Source: CAZSLI01 sp964607705 | GTDB taxonomy: Bacteria; Actinomycetota; Coriobacteriia; Anaerosomatales; PHET01 | Length of the DNA: 41,011 nt | Direction: 5' to 3' | Assembly: GCA_964607705.1 (NCBI GenBank) | Contig: CAZSLI010000022.1 | Span: forward strand, 1-41,011 | Part shown: positions 32,554 through 40,807 of the stretch, in pieces | How the letters are laid out: each line of letters opens with the position of its first letter | How positions within the stretch are numbered: the stretch's first letter is position 1 | Notes under the pieces: model-generated | What the model saw: the letters and a program-made list of their open reading frames with translations, nothing else | The model's database searches: none | What the model was told of the DNA's origin: nothing | Program-made: the position numbers and the translations under genes

Positions 32554-33354
32554 ATGGCTGCCGAGGAGGCACGCGACCGCCGGGAGGCAGGACGCGACGC
32601 CGCCGCTGCCGGCGAGCGCGTCGTTCCCATGCGCCTGCAGAAGTTCCTGGCCCGCGCCGGTGTCGCTTCACGCCGCGGCAGCGAGGACCTCATGACCGCG
32701 GGTCGCGTCACCGTCAATGGCGAGACTGTGACGGCGCTCGGCGCGAAGGTCGACCCGCTGACCGACGAGGTGCGTGTCGACGGCAAACTCGCCCGGCTTG
32801 CCGACTCCTGCGTCTACCTCGCGCTCAACAAGCCGAGCGGCGTGGTCACCACCATGAGCGACCCTCAGAAGCGCCCCACGGTGGCGTCCCTCGTGCCCGT
32901 CGCGGTGTACCCCGGGCTGTTTCCGGTCGGCCGCCTCGATGCCGACACCACCGGCCTGCTACTCTTCACGACCGACGGGGAGCTATCTCACCGGCTCCTC
33001 CACCCGCGGTGGAAGGTGCCCAAGACCTACCTCGCGTTGGTCGACGGCGTCCCCACGGCACGCGAGCTCGAGCAGCTGCGAACCGGCATCGAGCTTGACG
33101 ACGGGCCCACGGCTCCTGCCGAGGTCCGCGAGGTCACGTGGCGCGATGGCGCAACGCTCACTGAGATCATTATCTCGGAGGGTCGAAAGCGCCAGGTGCG
33201 CCGCATGTTCTCGGCGGTGGGGCATCCGGTGCTCGAGCTCGAGCGGGTCACGTTCGGCGGGGTCGTGCTCGGCGAGCTTGCCGAGCGCACGTGGCGTCTT
33301 CTGACCGCCGAGGAGATCGCTGAGCTCAAGGCGGCCGTAGGGCTGGAGGAGTAG
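32554..33354 (+). CDS. rluB: Ribosomal large-subunit pseudouridine synthase B family
   Basis: This enzyme makes pseudouridine in 23S rRNA. It has 266 residues. An S4 RNA-binding domain (about 27-85, starting M-R-L-Q-K-F-L-A-R-A-G-V-A-S-R-R) is followed by the RsuA/RluB catalytic domain with the aspartate in G-R-L-D-A-D-T-T-G-L-L-L-F-T-T-D-G (about 129-145), and I-x-E-G-R-K-R-Q-V-R-R-M (about 209-220). ATG 32554 starts one base after the scpB stop; an alternative ATG at 32629 begins right at the S4 domain, and neither has a strong ribosome site. The scpA-scpB-rluB order is common in Gram-positive bacteria. Confidence 0.93.
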   Translation: MAAEEARDRREAGRDAAAAGERVVPMRLQKFLARAGVASRRGSEDLMTAGRVTVNGETVTALGAKVDPLTDEVRVDGKLARLADSCVYLALNKPSGVVTTMSDPQKRPTVASLVPVAVYPGLFPVGRLDADTTGLLLFTTDGELSHRLLHPRWKVPKTYLALVDGVPTARELEQLRTGIELDDGPTAPAEVREVTWRDGATLTEIIISEGRKRQVRRMFSAVGHPVLELERVTFGGVVLGELAERTWRLLTAEEIAELKAAVGLEE

Positions 33355-33954
33355 ATGGCGCTCGTCGTGATCACGGGAGGTGCGCGGTCGGGGAAGTCCT
33401 CGGCGGCCACTGCTCTGGCGGCGTCACGGGCCCGCACTGGCGAGCGTGTCACGTGCGCGGTCTTCGGGCGTGCCGAGGACCCGGAGATGGCCGACCGCAT
33501 CGGGCGCCACCGTGCAGACAGGCCGGCCGGCTTCGAGACCCTCGAGGTGCGCCACGGCGACTGGCTGGGCTCGGCGCCGGAGGATGGCCTGCTCTTCGTG
33601 GACTGCCTGGGCACGTGGCTGGGACTGGTCATGGAGGAGTTGTGGCCCTCCCTTCACATGCTCGCCGACGCTGAGCGGGCCCAGTTGCCAGACGGGTACG
33701 CGGCGTCAGTGGAGGCGCGGTTCCTCGGCGACGCCGAAAGGCTGAGCGCTCGTACCGGCGACACCTTGGTCGTCACCAACGAGGTGGGTGAGGGCGTCGT
33801 TCCGGAGTGGGCGAGCGGGCGCCTCTTCCGCGACGTTCTCGGACTTGCTAACCGCTTGCTGATCGCCCGAGCCGACCGCGCCTACGCGTGCATCGCCGGG
33901 CGGCTCATCGACTTGACCGCACTGCCGACCCGGGCCATGTGGCCCGAAGACTGA
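33355..33954 (+). CDS. cobU: Adenosylcobinamide kinase / adenosylcobinamide-phosphate guanylyltransferase
   Basis: The enzyme phosphorylates adenosylcobinamide and then attaches GMP, the first steps of nucleotide-loop assembly of vitamin B12. It has 199 residues. The P-loop is G-G-A-R-S-G-K-S-S (about 8-16). Other family segments are V-D-C-L-G-T-W-L (about 82-89) and V-V-T-N-E-V-G-E-G-V-V-P (about 139-150). The ATG directly follows the rluB stop, with GGAGGAG about 3 bases upstream. The cobU-cobT-cobS-phosphatase order gives the whole lower pathway in one operon. Confidence 0.94.
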   Translation: MALVVITGGARSGKSSAATALAASRARTGERVTCAVFGRAEDPEMADRIGRHRADRPAGFETLEVRHGDWLGSAPEDGLLFVDCLGTWLGLVMEELWPSLHMLADAERAQLPDGYAASVEARFLGDAERLSARTGDTLVVTNEVGEGVVPEWASGRLFRDVLGLANRLLIARADRAYACIAGRLIDLTALPTRAMWPED

Positions 33955-33966
33955 GAGCGAGGACGC

Positions 33967-35049
33967 GTGACTGAGGACGCCTTGGGTTTCGAGGAACAGC
34001 TTGCTGAAGTGATCGGCTCGATCCGGCGCACTGACCCGGCGGCTGAAGAGCGCGCCTGGGCGCGGCTCGACCAGCTGACGAAGCCGCCACGCTCGCTCGG
34101 CCGGCTTGAGCGCCTCGCTGCGCAGGTAGGTCGCATCCAGGGCACTGACCGGCCATCCGTCGACCGCAAGCTCGTGCTCCTGATGGCGGGCGATCACGGC
34201 GTGGTAGCCGAGGGCGTGTCGCCGTACCCGCAGGATGTGACCTGGCAGATGGTCGCGAACTTCTCGGCGGGCGGTGCGGCGATCAATCAGATCGCTGCGT
34301 CGGTCGGCGCTGAGGTGCGCGTCTTCGACGTCGGCGTGGCGAGCGACGTCTCCGCCTTCGAGGGCGTGACGGTTCGCAAGGTCGCCGCCGGCACCGCCAA
34401 CATGGCGCTCGGCCCTGCGATGACGCGCGAAGAGTGCGCGCAGGCGGTACTCGTCGGCGTGGCTGCCGCTCGTGAGGCTGCCGAGCAGGGCTTCACGCTG
34501 CTCGGGACCGGCGAGATGGGCATCGGGAACTCGACGGCCGCAGCTGCCCTCAGCGCCGTGTTCGCGGACGCGGCGCCGGCCTCGGTCGTGGGACGCGGGA
34601 CCGGCCTGGATGATGCGGGTCTCGCGCACAAGGTGGACGTGGTCGAGCGGGCGATCGAGGTCAACCAGCTGTGGGACCTCGACGCGCTCGGCGTGCTTGC
34701 CGCTGTGGGCGGGCTTGAGATCGCCGCTCTGGCAGGCGTCCTTCTCGGCGGCGCGCAGGAGGGCGTCGCCGTAGTAGCCGACGGCTACATCGCGACCTCA
34801 GCGGCGTGCGCGGCGGTGGCACTGTGTCCCGCCGCTCGCGACTACCTGCTCGGATCGCATCTGTCGGCCGAGCCCGGACACCGGCTTGCGCTTGCCGCCC
34901 TGCAGTTGGAGCCCGTGTTCGACCTCGACATGAGGCTCGGCGAAGGCACGGGCGCGGCCCTCGCCATGGGCGTGGTGGACGCGGCCTGCCGCATGCTCTC
35001 CGGCATGGCCACCTTCGCAGAGGCCGGCGTCGCCGAGGCAGGGGACTAG
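33967..35049 (+). CDS. cobT: Nicotinate-nucleotide--dimethylbenzimidazole phosphoribosyltransferase
   Basis: The enzyme makes alpha-ribazole 5'-phosphate, the lower-ligand nucleotide of cobalamin. It has 360 residues. Motifs are K-P-P-R-S-L-G-R-L-E (about 38-48), M-A-G-D-H-G-V-V-A-E-G-V-S (about 74-86), T-G-E-M-G-I-G-N-S-T-A-A-A-A (about 181-194) and the catalytic-glutamate segment D-M-R-L-G-E-G-T-G-A-A-L (about 320-331). The GTG start follows GAGGA by about 4 bases. The lower base actually used cannot be told from sequence. Confidence 0.95.
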   Translation: MTEDALGFEEQLAEVIGSIRRTDPAAEERAWARLDQLTKPPRSLGRLERLAAQVGRIQGTDRPSVDRKLVLLMAGDHGVVAEGVSPYPQDVTWQMVANFSAGGAAINQIAASVGAEVRVFDVGVASDVSAFEGVTVRKVAAGTANMALGPAMTREECAQAVLVGVAAAREAAEQGFTLLGTGEMGIGNSTAAAALSAVFADAAPASVVGRGTGLDDAGLAHKVDVVERAIEVNQLWDLDALGVLAAVGGLEIAALAGVLLGGAQEGVAVVADGYIATSAACAAVALCPAARDYLLGSHLSAEPGHRLALAALQLEPVFDLDMRLGEGTGAALAMGVVDAACRMLSGMATFAEAGVAEAGD

Positions 35050-35050
35050 C

Positions 35051-35827
35051 ATGCCGAGGACCCGGCCAGGCCACGCGTTCGCGCTTGCTGTCACGCAGCT
35101 GACGGTAGTGCCTCTGCGCGTTTCATGGCCTGAGGGTTCACGTCCCGATGTGGCGTCCTGGTACCCGGTCGTGGGACTCGCACTGGGCACCGTGGGCTGG
35201 GCTGTGGCGGCGCTGCCGGCGCTTCTGGGCGCGAAGACCCTTGCGCTGATCGCCTCAGCGTTGGCGGTCGCTGTCCTCGCGTTCCTCACCTGCGGCCTTC
35301 ATTGGGATGGGCTCGCGGACGTAGCCGACGCCTGGTATCAGCCGACGATGGAGCGGCGACACGCGGTCCTCAAGGACTCGGCGACCGGTGCATTCGGCAC
35401 GCTTGCCATCGTGCTGGCGGCGATCATCCAAGTGACAGCGCTTGCGGCCATCGCGAGCGCAGGGGCGACTGCGGTCGTCATATTCGCCGTTGCATGCGGG
35501 CGTCTGGCAGCGACCTTCTCGGCTTGGCTCGGCAAGCCGGCCCGAGCGGACGGCCTTGGAGCCAGCGTCGTGCGACCGCCATCGGCGGTGGGTGCCTTTG
35601 TCGTCGCATTCGCACTCGGTGTGGCCACACTCGTCGTGACTTTCGCGACCGGGCTGGCGACGCCGCTCGTAGCCGTGATCGTCGTCGGCGGCTTCATCAC
35701 GGCATTGGTCACGCCTCACCTCGTGGCATCGCGATTCGGCGGTGTCACCGGCGACACGATGGGCGCATCGATCGTGATCACGGAGGCCGTGATCCTTATC
35801 GTCGCCGCGACAGTGGCCGCCTTGTGA
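35051..35827 (+). CDS. cobS: Adenosylcobinamide-GDP ribazoletransferase (cobalamin synthase)
   Basis: This membrane enzyme joins adenosylcobinamide-GDP to alpha-ribazole (phosphate), the last or second-to-last step of cobalamin synthesis. It has 258 residues and six or seven predicted helices. Signature: C-G-L-H-W-D-G-L-A-D-V-A-D-A (about 82-95), then R-R-H-A-V-L-K-D-S-A-T-G-A-F-G (about 102-116), matching the family G-G-L-H-x-D-G-L-A-D and K-D-S-x-x-G-x-x-G. The ATG starts one base after the cobT stop and follows AGGGGA. The stop overlaps the next gene as GTGA. Confidence 0.95.
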   Translation: MPRTRPGHAFALAVTQLTVVPLRVSWPEGSRPDVASWYPVVGLALGTVGWAVAALPALLGAKTLALIASALAVAVLAFLTCGLHWDGLADVADAWYQPTMERRHAVLKDSATGAFGTLAIVLAAIIQVTALAAIASAGATAVVIFAVACGRLAATFSAWLGKPARADGLGASVVRPPSAVGAFVVAFALGVATLVVTFATGLATPLVAVIVVGGFITALVTPHLVASRFGGVTGDTMGASIVITEAVILIVAATVAAL

Positions 35828-36408
35828 GCGAGACGAATATCCTGCTCGTCCGCCATCCTGAGACGGTCGCCAATGTAACCGGACGCTATGTCGGTCGCGG
35901 CGACTCTCCCTTCACTGACGAGGGTCGGCTCCAGATGCGTCGAGTCCCCGCGAAGGTCGCGGCTTTCCAACCCGACGGAGTGTTCACGAGCCCGTTGCGG
36001 CGGGCGCATGTCCTCGCATCGCGGTGCGCCTCGAGAGCCAACGTGCCCCTGCATGCCGATGAGCGCCTGCTCGAGCTTGATTTCGGCGATGCCGAGGGGT
36101 TGACCTATGACGAGGTCACGCAAGCCGACATGACGTTCAACTACCGGAGCTTCGCGGCGCCGGTCGCACCGGGCGGCGAAAGCCGGCAGCAGATCGTGAC
36201 GCGCTCATCGGCGTTCTGCGACGACCTGGTCGAGCGGGGGGGCCGGTTCGTCGTCGTCACGCACGGTGGCGTCTTCAGGGCATCGCTCGTTCACCTGCTC
36301 GGGCTCGCGTCCGCGGACATCTGGGCGTTCCATATCCACAACGCTCAGCTGGCGCACGTGAGGGTGATCGAGGGGCACGGCATGCTCGAGGAGTACGTTC
36401 GCGGCTAA
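35824..36408 (+). CDS. cobC: Histidine phosphatase, probable alpha-ribazole phosphatase
   Basis: The 194-residue protein has a phosphoglycerate-mutase-like fold. The active-site motif near residue 10 is L-V-R-H-P-E-T, where most members have R-H-G-E-T; the phospho-accepting His and the Arg are present. Further active-site residues are in S-P-L-R-R-A (about 57-62), E-L-D-F-G-D-A-E-G (about 83-91) and T-H-G-G-V (about 145-149). Its place at the end of cobU-cobT-cobS suggests the CobC role, removing phosphate from alpha-ribazole or cobalamin 5'-phosphate. A different small phosphate ester is possible. The GTG start overlaps the cobS stop. Confidence 0.8.
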   Translation: MSETNILLVRHPETVANVTGRYVGRGDSPFTDEGRLQMRRVPAKVAAFQPDGVFTSPLRRAHVLASRCASRANVPLHADERLLELDFGDAEGLTYDEVTQADMTFNYRSFAAPVAPGGESRQQIVTRSSAFCDDLVERGGRFVVVTHGGVFRASLVHLLGLASADIWAFHIHNAQLAHVRVIEGHGMLEEYVRG

Positions 36409-36436
36409 CGTCGGCGTCGGACGGACGGCGCGCTGC

Positions 36437-36466
36437 TTGCCGCTCGCCGCATCCACCTGCGACAAT
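36437..36466 (+). promoter_or_regulatory. Promoter candidate for the hisC-tyrA-aroA run
   Basis: TTGCCG (36437-36442), an 18-base spacer and GACAAT (36461-36466) lie in the only real gap (93 bases) before hisC. Start near 36473 would leave a 29-base leader. Confidence 0.4.
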
Positions 36467-36501
36467 CCTCGGCACACCTTTCACCGAGTAGGGGGCAGCT
36501 C

Positions 36502-37596
36502 ATGGACTGGGACGCGCTCATCCGTCCGGCGGTCGCGCCGCTGACGCCGTACGCGCCCGGCCTGCGCGGCAGTGAGGTGCGGGAACGCACCGGTGTCGAC
36601 GAGGTCCGAAAGCTATCCTCGAATGAGAACCCGTACGGTCCGGTGCCCTCCGCCATCCGTGCGATGGAGACCGTTCTGCCGCGGCTCAACCGCTACCCGG
36701 ACGGGTCGGCTCGCGCGCTTCGGCGCAGGCTTGCCGAGCATCTGCAGGTGGACGAGCGCTTCGTGGCTGTTGGCAACGGCAGCAACGAGCTACTCCGCAT
36801 CCTTGCCGAGGCCGTTCTCGCACCCGGTGATGAGGCCGTGTTCGCTTGGCCCAGCTTCGTGGTCTATCCCATGGCGACTCAGCTCATGGGCGCGACTGCG
36901 GTGAAGGTGCCGCTCGCCGAGGGCGACGCGCATGACCTTGACGCCATGCTCGCAGCGATCACCGAGCGCACCAAGCTCGTCTTCCTGTGCAACCCCAACA
37001 ACCCGACGGGCACGATCTATCGACGCGAGGAGTTCGAGCGGTTCCTCGGCAGCCTTCCGTCGCACGTGCTGCTGGTGCTCGACGAGGCCTACATCGAGTA
37101 CGTGACGGACCCTGACTTCCCCAACGGGCTGGACTATTTCGACGGCTCTCGCCCCATCGCAGTGCTGCGAACCTTCAGCAAGATCTACTCGCTCGCCGGT
37201 CTCAGGGTCGGCTACGGCGTCATGCCTGAGCCTCTGGTGGCGGCCGTCAACAAGGTGCGGGACCCGTTCAACGTGAACACCGTCGGCCAGGTCGCGGCCT
37301 ACTACTCGCTCGACGACCAAGATGAGATCGCCCGCCGCGCTCGCGAGAATGCCGAGCAGCGCGCCCGCCTGTGTGAGGCGTTCGACCACTTGGGCCTGGC
37401 GTGGGTACCTTCTGAGACGAACTTCGTCTACCTGCATGCCGAGGACTCGAGGTCGCTGTTCGATGCACTGCTCGCACGCGGCATCATCGTCCGCGACTTC
37501 GGACTGGGCGGGGCCCTTCGCGTAGGCATCGGCACCGCCGAGGACACTGATGCGACGATCGAGGCCTTCGAGGCCATCATGGGCGAGAGGGGCTAG
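36502..37596 (+). CDS. hisC: Histidinol-phosphate aminotransferase
   Basis: This PLP enzyme of fold type I has 364 residues. S-S-N-E-N-P-Y-G-P (about 39-47), N-P-N-N-P-T-G-T (about 165-172), D-E-A-Y-I-E-Y (about 194-200) and the cofactor lysine K227 in F-S-K-I-Y-S-L-A-G-L-R-V-G-Y-G are visible. It converts imidazole-acetol phosphate to histidinol phosphate. Since it sits next to tyrA and aroA rather than other his genes, it may also or instead serve as the aromatic aminotransferase, a dual role known for some HisC proteins. ATG follows AGGGGG by about 6 bases. Confidence 0.9.
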   Translation: MDWDALIRPAVAPLTPYAPGLRGSEVRERTGVDEVRKLSSNENPYGPVPSAIRAMETVLPRLNRYPDGSARALRRRLAEHLQVDERFVAVGNGSNELLRILAEAVLAPGDEAVFAWPSFVVYPMATQLMGATAVKVPLAEGDAHDLDAMLAAITERTKLVFLCNPNNPTGTIYRREEFERFLGSLPSHVLLVLDEAYIEYVTDPDFPNGLDYFDGSRPIAVLRTFSKIYSLAGLRVGYGVMPEPLVAAVNKVRDPFNVNTVGQVAAYYSLDDQDEIARRARENAEQRARLCEAFDHLGLAWVPSETNFVYLHAEDSRSLFDALLARGIIVRDFGLGGALRVGIGTAEDTDATIEAFEAIMGERG

Positions 37597-37599
37597 CGC

Positions 37600-38757
37600 G
37601 TGTCTTCTGTGGGATTCGACCGCATCTGTATCATCGGCATCGGGCTGATCGGCGGCTCTATAGCCGCGGCCTGCAAGCAGCTTCCCGACCCGCCGCGCGT
37701 CTGCGCCATCGATATCGACGAGTCGGCGCTCGGTGAGGCGGTCGCGCGAGGCTACGTGGACGAGGGCGCCCTCGCGGGCTCTCCCGCGGCCGACGCCTGG
37801 CTGTCTCCGTACGGTTGCGAGCTGGTGATCGTCGCGACTCCTGCCAAGCACGCCGCCGGCTGGCTCGAGCGCCTCGGCGGCCTCGGCTTCGACGGCGTCG
37901 TGACCGACGTCGCATCTACCAAGAGCGCCGTGATGCGCGCCGCCCGCAAGCACCTGGGATCGGCGGCACGCTTCGTCGGAGGTCATCCGATGGCGGGTAG
38001 CGAGCGCAGCGGCGTCAGCGCTGCTCGCCCCGACCTGTTCCAAGGTGCCTACTGGATCCTCACGCCGGCTAGTGAGACCGACGCGGACGCCTACTCGCGC
38101 GTACACAGCTTCGTCACAGGCCTGGGCGCCCGGGTCGTCTCGGTCGAGCCGAAGGATCACGACGAGGCCGTTGCGATTGTGAGCCACGTGCCACATGTGG
38201 CTGCCGCAGCCCTGTGCGACGTCGCCGGCGCTCATGCGGGCGAGGGTCGCGAGCTGCTCCGCTTGGCTGCCGGCGGCTTCAAGGACACTACGCGCATCGC
38301 GGCGGGAAGCCCGGAGCTGTGGACAGGCATCTGCCTCGATAACGCAGACGCGCTCGCTGAGGGCCTGCGCGAGCTGCGATTGACTCTCGGCGAGTTTGAA
38401 GCGATGGTTCGCGCCGCCGATGCGGACTCGATCCGGCGCTGGCTCTCGCAGGCCGCCATGGTGCGCCAGTCGCTGCCTGCGCAGTGGGTCCCTGCGACCA
38501 CGAGGCTCACCGAACTCAAGGTGCCCATGGAGGACCGCCCCGGCGTCGTTGCCGAGGTAACGAGCGCGGTCGGCCGTGCAGGCTGCAACATCGAAGCGAT
38601 CGACATCGACCACGAGACCGAGGATCGGGCGCTGCTCGTCCTCGTGCTGACCGACGAGGGCGACTTGCATGCGCTCGGCCGGGACCTCGCCGAGCTCGGA
38701 CACGACGCGAGGTTCACTCCGCTCGCGACCGCTGCGGCCGAAGAGGCGTGCGAGTAG
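37600..38757 (+). CDS. tyrA: Prephenate dehydrogenase with C-terminal ACT domain
   Basis: The enzyme oxidises prephenate (or arogenate) toward tyrosine. It has 385 residues. The NAD(P) motif is G-I-G-L-I-G-G-S (about 12-19). G-G-H-P-M-A-G-S-E-R-S-G (about 127-138) is the family's substrate-binding segment. Residues about 306-375 form an ACT domain (M-E-D-R-P-G-V-V-A-E-V), a usual site for tyrosine feedback inhibition. The GTG start lies 4 bases after the hisC stop, with AGAGGGG upstream. Its stop overlaps the aroA start by one base. Confidence 0.94.
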   Translation: MSSVGFDRICIIGIGLIGGSIAAACKQLPDPPRVCAIDIDESALGEAVARGYVDEGALAGSPAADAWLSPYGCELVIVATPAKHAAGWLERLGGLGFDGVVTDVASTKSAVMRAARKHLGSAARFVGGHPMAGSERSGVSAARPDLFQGAYWILTPASETDADAYSRVHSFVTGLGARVVSVEPKDHDEAVAIVSHVPHVAAAALCDVAGAHAGEGRELLRLAAGGFKDTTRIAAGSPELWTGICLDNADALAEGLRELRLTLGEFEAMVRAADADSIRRWLSQAAMVRQSLPAQWVPATTRLTELKVPMEDRPGVVAEVTSAVGRAGCNIEAIDIDHETEDRALLVLVLTDEGDLHALGRDLAELGHDARFTPLATAAAEEACE

Positions 38758-40067
38758 TGGAGCGCTCCTTCTCTCGGGCGCGCGGACCGCTTCGCGGAAG
38801 CATCCGAGTGCCCGGGGACAAGTCGCTCTCGCATCGCGCTGTCCTCTTCGCGGCCATGGCCGAAGGCACCTCGCGGCTCGAGGGTGTGCTGGACTCGGCC
38901 GACGTTAGGGCCACCATCGGTGCCGTGCAGGCACTCGGCGCTTCGTGCGTCCTCGCGCTACAGCCCGACGGCAGCTGGGCAGGAAGCGTCACCGGCTGGG
39001 GAGCAGGCGGTCCCGTATCGCCAGAAGGACCCGTCGACTGTGGCAACTCCGGCACGACGGCGCGGTTGCTGATGGGAGTCCTGGCCGGCTGGCCGGTGCG
39101 CGTCACGCTCGTAGGCGACGAGTCGTTGAGCCGCCGTCCCATGCGCCGCGTCACCGAGCCGCTGTCCGCGATGGGTGCCCACTTCGAGACTACCGATGCC
39201 GGGACGCTGCCCGTCTCGATCACCGGCGCCGAGGAGCTGCGCCCGTACTCGTATGCGAGCCCCGTGGCGTCGGCCCAGGTGAAGACCGCCGTGATCTTGG
39301 CCGGTCTCAGGGCCCGCGGTGGCGTTCGCGTCACCGAGCCCGCTGCCAGCCGGGACCACACCGAGCGCATGCTGCCCGCATTCGGCATCGCGCTCAAGGT
39401 CGACGCGGCCGCTCACGCCGTCACGCTGTGCGGCCCGCAGGTGCCTCAGGCGTGCGACGTCAGCGTGCCGGCAGACCCGTCCTCGGGCGCGTTCATGGTC
39501 GCGGCCGCCCTACTCGTGCCGGCCAGCGAGGTGGTTCTCACGGGCGTCTCCCTCAATCCCACCCGTACCGGATTCCTCGAGGTTCTGCGCCGTATGGGCG
39601 CCCCAGTGAGCGTCTCGGACGCCACCGATCTCGGCGCTGAGCCCGTCGGAACCATCACCGTCCGTCATACAGACGGCCTTTCCGCCACCACCGTGACCGC
39701 CGAGGAGATCCCCTCACTCGTGGACGAGGTGCCCGTCCTTGCGCTCGTCGCTTCGCAGGCTCGAGGGACGACGCGCTTCGAGGGCATCGGCGAGCTGCGA
39801 GTCAAGGAGAGCGACCGGCTGGCAGCCGTGCACGAGGGATTGGCCGCTCTCGGCGTCAGCGTGCGCAGCGGTGGCGACTGGCTCGAGGTCGACGGCCCCG
39901 CGCAGCTTCGGGGTGCGACGCTCGACTCGCTGGGCGACCACCGACTCGCGATGTGCTGGGCGCTGGCGGGCCTGGTTTCCGCGGATGGGGTCGAGGTCGT
40001 TCGATTCGACGCCATCGATGTCAGCTACCCGTCGTTCGTTGACGACTTGAAGCTGCTCGGCGCGTAG
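38757..40067 (+). CDS. aroA: 3-phosphoshikimate 1-carboxyvinyltransferase (EPSP synthase)
   Basis: The enzyme makes EPSP from shikimate 3-phosphate and phosphoenolpyruvate. It has 436 residues. Active-site motifs are P-G-D-K-S-L-S-H-R (19-27, K22), G-N-S-G-T-T-A-R-L-L (about 91-100), R-R-P-M-R-R-V-x-E-P-L (about 124-134), and R-V-K-E-S-D-R-L-A-A (about 344-353). GTG 38757 is chosen because GAAGAGG lies about 11 bases upstream and the family N-terminus follows; the frame is open further back but only inside tyrA. The glyphosate-site loop reads L-L-M-G, so the enzyme type cannot be decided by eye. Confidence 0.95.
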   Translation: MERSFSRARGPLRGSIRVPGDKSLSHRAVLFAAMAEGTSRLEGVLDSADVRATIGAVQALGASCVLALQPDGSWAGSVTGWGAGGPVSPEGPVDCGNSGTTARLLMGVLAGWPVRVTLVGDESLSRRPMRRVTEPLSAMGAHFETTDAGTLPVSITGAEELRPYSYASPVASAQVKTAVILAGLRARGGVRVTEPAASRDHTERMLPAFGIALKVDAAAHAVTLCGPQVPQACDVSVPADPSSGAFMVAAALLVPASEVVLTGVSLNPTRTGFLEVLRRMGAPVSVSDATDLGAEPVGTITVRHTDGLSATTVTAEEIPSLVDEVPVLALVASQARGTTRFEGIGELRVKESDRLAAVHEGLAALGVSVRSGGDWLEVDGPAQLRGATLDSLGDHRLAMCWALAGLVSADGVEVVRFDAIDVSYPSFVDDLKLLGA

Positions 40068-40087
40068 GGGAGGGCCCGCAGTCGTAG

Positions 40088-40093
40088 TACACT
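40088..40093 (+). promoter_or_regulatory. -10 element candidate for cmk
   Basis: TACACT lies 42 bases before the cmk start in the 68-base gap and equals the -10 of the nuo promoter. It sits inside a short palindrome, GTAGT-AC-ACTAC (40083-40094). No clear -35 is seen. Confidence 0.35.
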
Positions 40094-40135
40094 ACCTGCG
40101 ACCTGCATCTCTTCCGCAATGGAGCCTCTTCACAC

Positions 40136-40807
40136 ATGATCATCGCCATCGACGGCCCCGCCGGTTCAGGGAAGTCCACGGTCGCCAAGCGCGTTGCGCG
40201 GCGTCTCGGTTTCCACTATCTCGACACGGGCGCGATGTACCGTGCCGTCGCCTTCCGGGCGCTCGTGGGCGGCGTCTCTCTCTTTGACGAAGAGCGCGTG
40301 GCGCGCATCGCGCGCACCGAGCCGATCAGCTTCGTGCACGAGGGTGATGAGCCGTTGCCGAGCCGCGTCCTCATCGGCGACCTGGACGTCACGAACGCCA
40401 TCCGCACACCGCGCGTCGAGGAGGCCGTCTCGGCGGTCGCCAGCATGCCCAGCGTGCGCGAAGCCATGGTCGAGCAGCAGCGCCACATCGGCACACTCGG
40501 CGACATCGTGGTCGAGGGACGCGATATCGGCACGGTCGTGTTTCCCGACGCCGAGGTCAAGGTCTTCCTGACCGCCTCGGCCGAGGAGCGTACCCGCCGC
40601 CGCACCGCGCAGCAGGCCGCCAGCGGCCTGATCGTCGACCCCTCCGGCGTCCGAGACTCGATCGTGCGCCGCGACCACCTCGATTCCACTCGCGAAGTGG
40701 CCCCTCTCCAGTCGGCCGCAGACGCGATCTCGGTCGACTCGACCGGACTGTCCATCGACCAGGTCGTCGAACGCATCGCCGATCTTGCCGAGAAGGCGCG
40801 CCCGTGA
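40136..40807 (+). CDS. cmk: Cytidylate kinase
   Basis: The enzyme phosphorylates CMP and dCMP. It has 223 residues. The P-loop is G-P-A-G-S-G-K-S-T (about 7-15), followed by Y-L-D-T-G-A-M-Y-R-A (about 29-38). G-R-D-I-G-T-V-V-F-P-D-A (about 132-143), S-A-E-E-R-T-R-R-R (about 152-160) and R-D-x-x-D-S-T-R (about 183-190) complete the family set. GGAG lies 11 bases before the ATG. It overlaps plsC as GTGA, an order often seen with aroA upstream. Confidence 0.96.
   Translation: MIIAIDGPAGSGKSTVAKRVARRLGFHYLDTGAMYRAVAFRALVGGVSLFDEERVARIARTEPISFVHEGDEPLPSRVLIGDLDVTNAIRTPRVEEAVSAVASMPSVREAMVEQQRHIGTLGDIVVEGRDIGTVVFPDAEVKVFLTASAEERTRRRTAQQAASGLIVDPSGVRDSIVRRDHLDSTREVAPLQSAADAISVDSTGLSIDQVVERIADLAEKARP

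Noticed and set aside
36790..38703. Long minus-strand open frame opposite hisC and tyrA
   Set aside because: Same reason: the sense genes are unmistakable and the antisense product is low in information.
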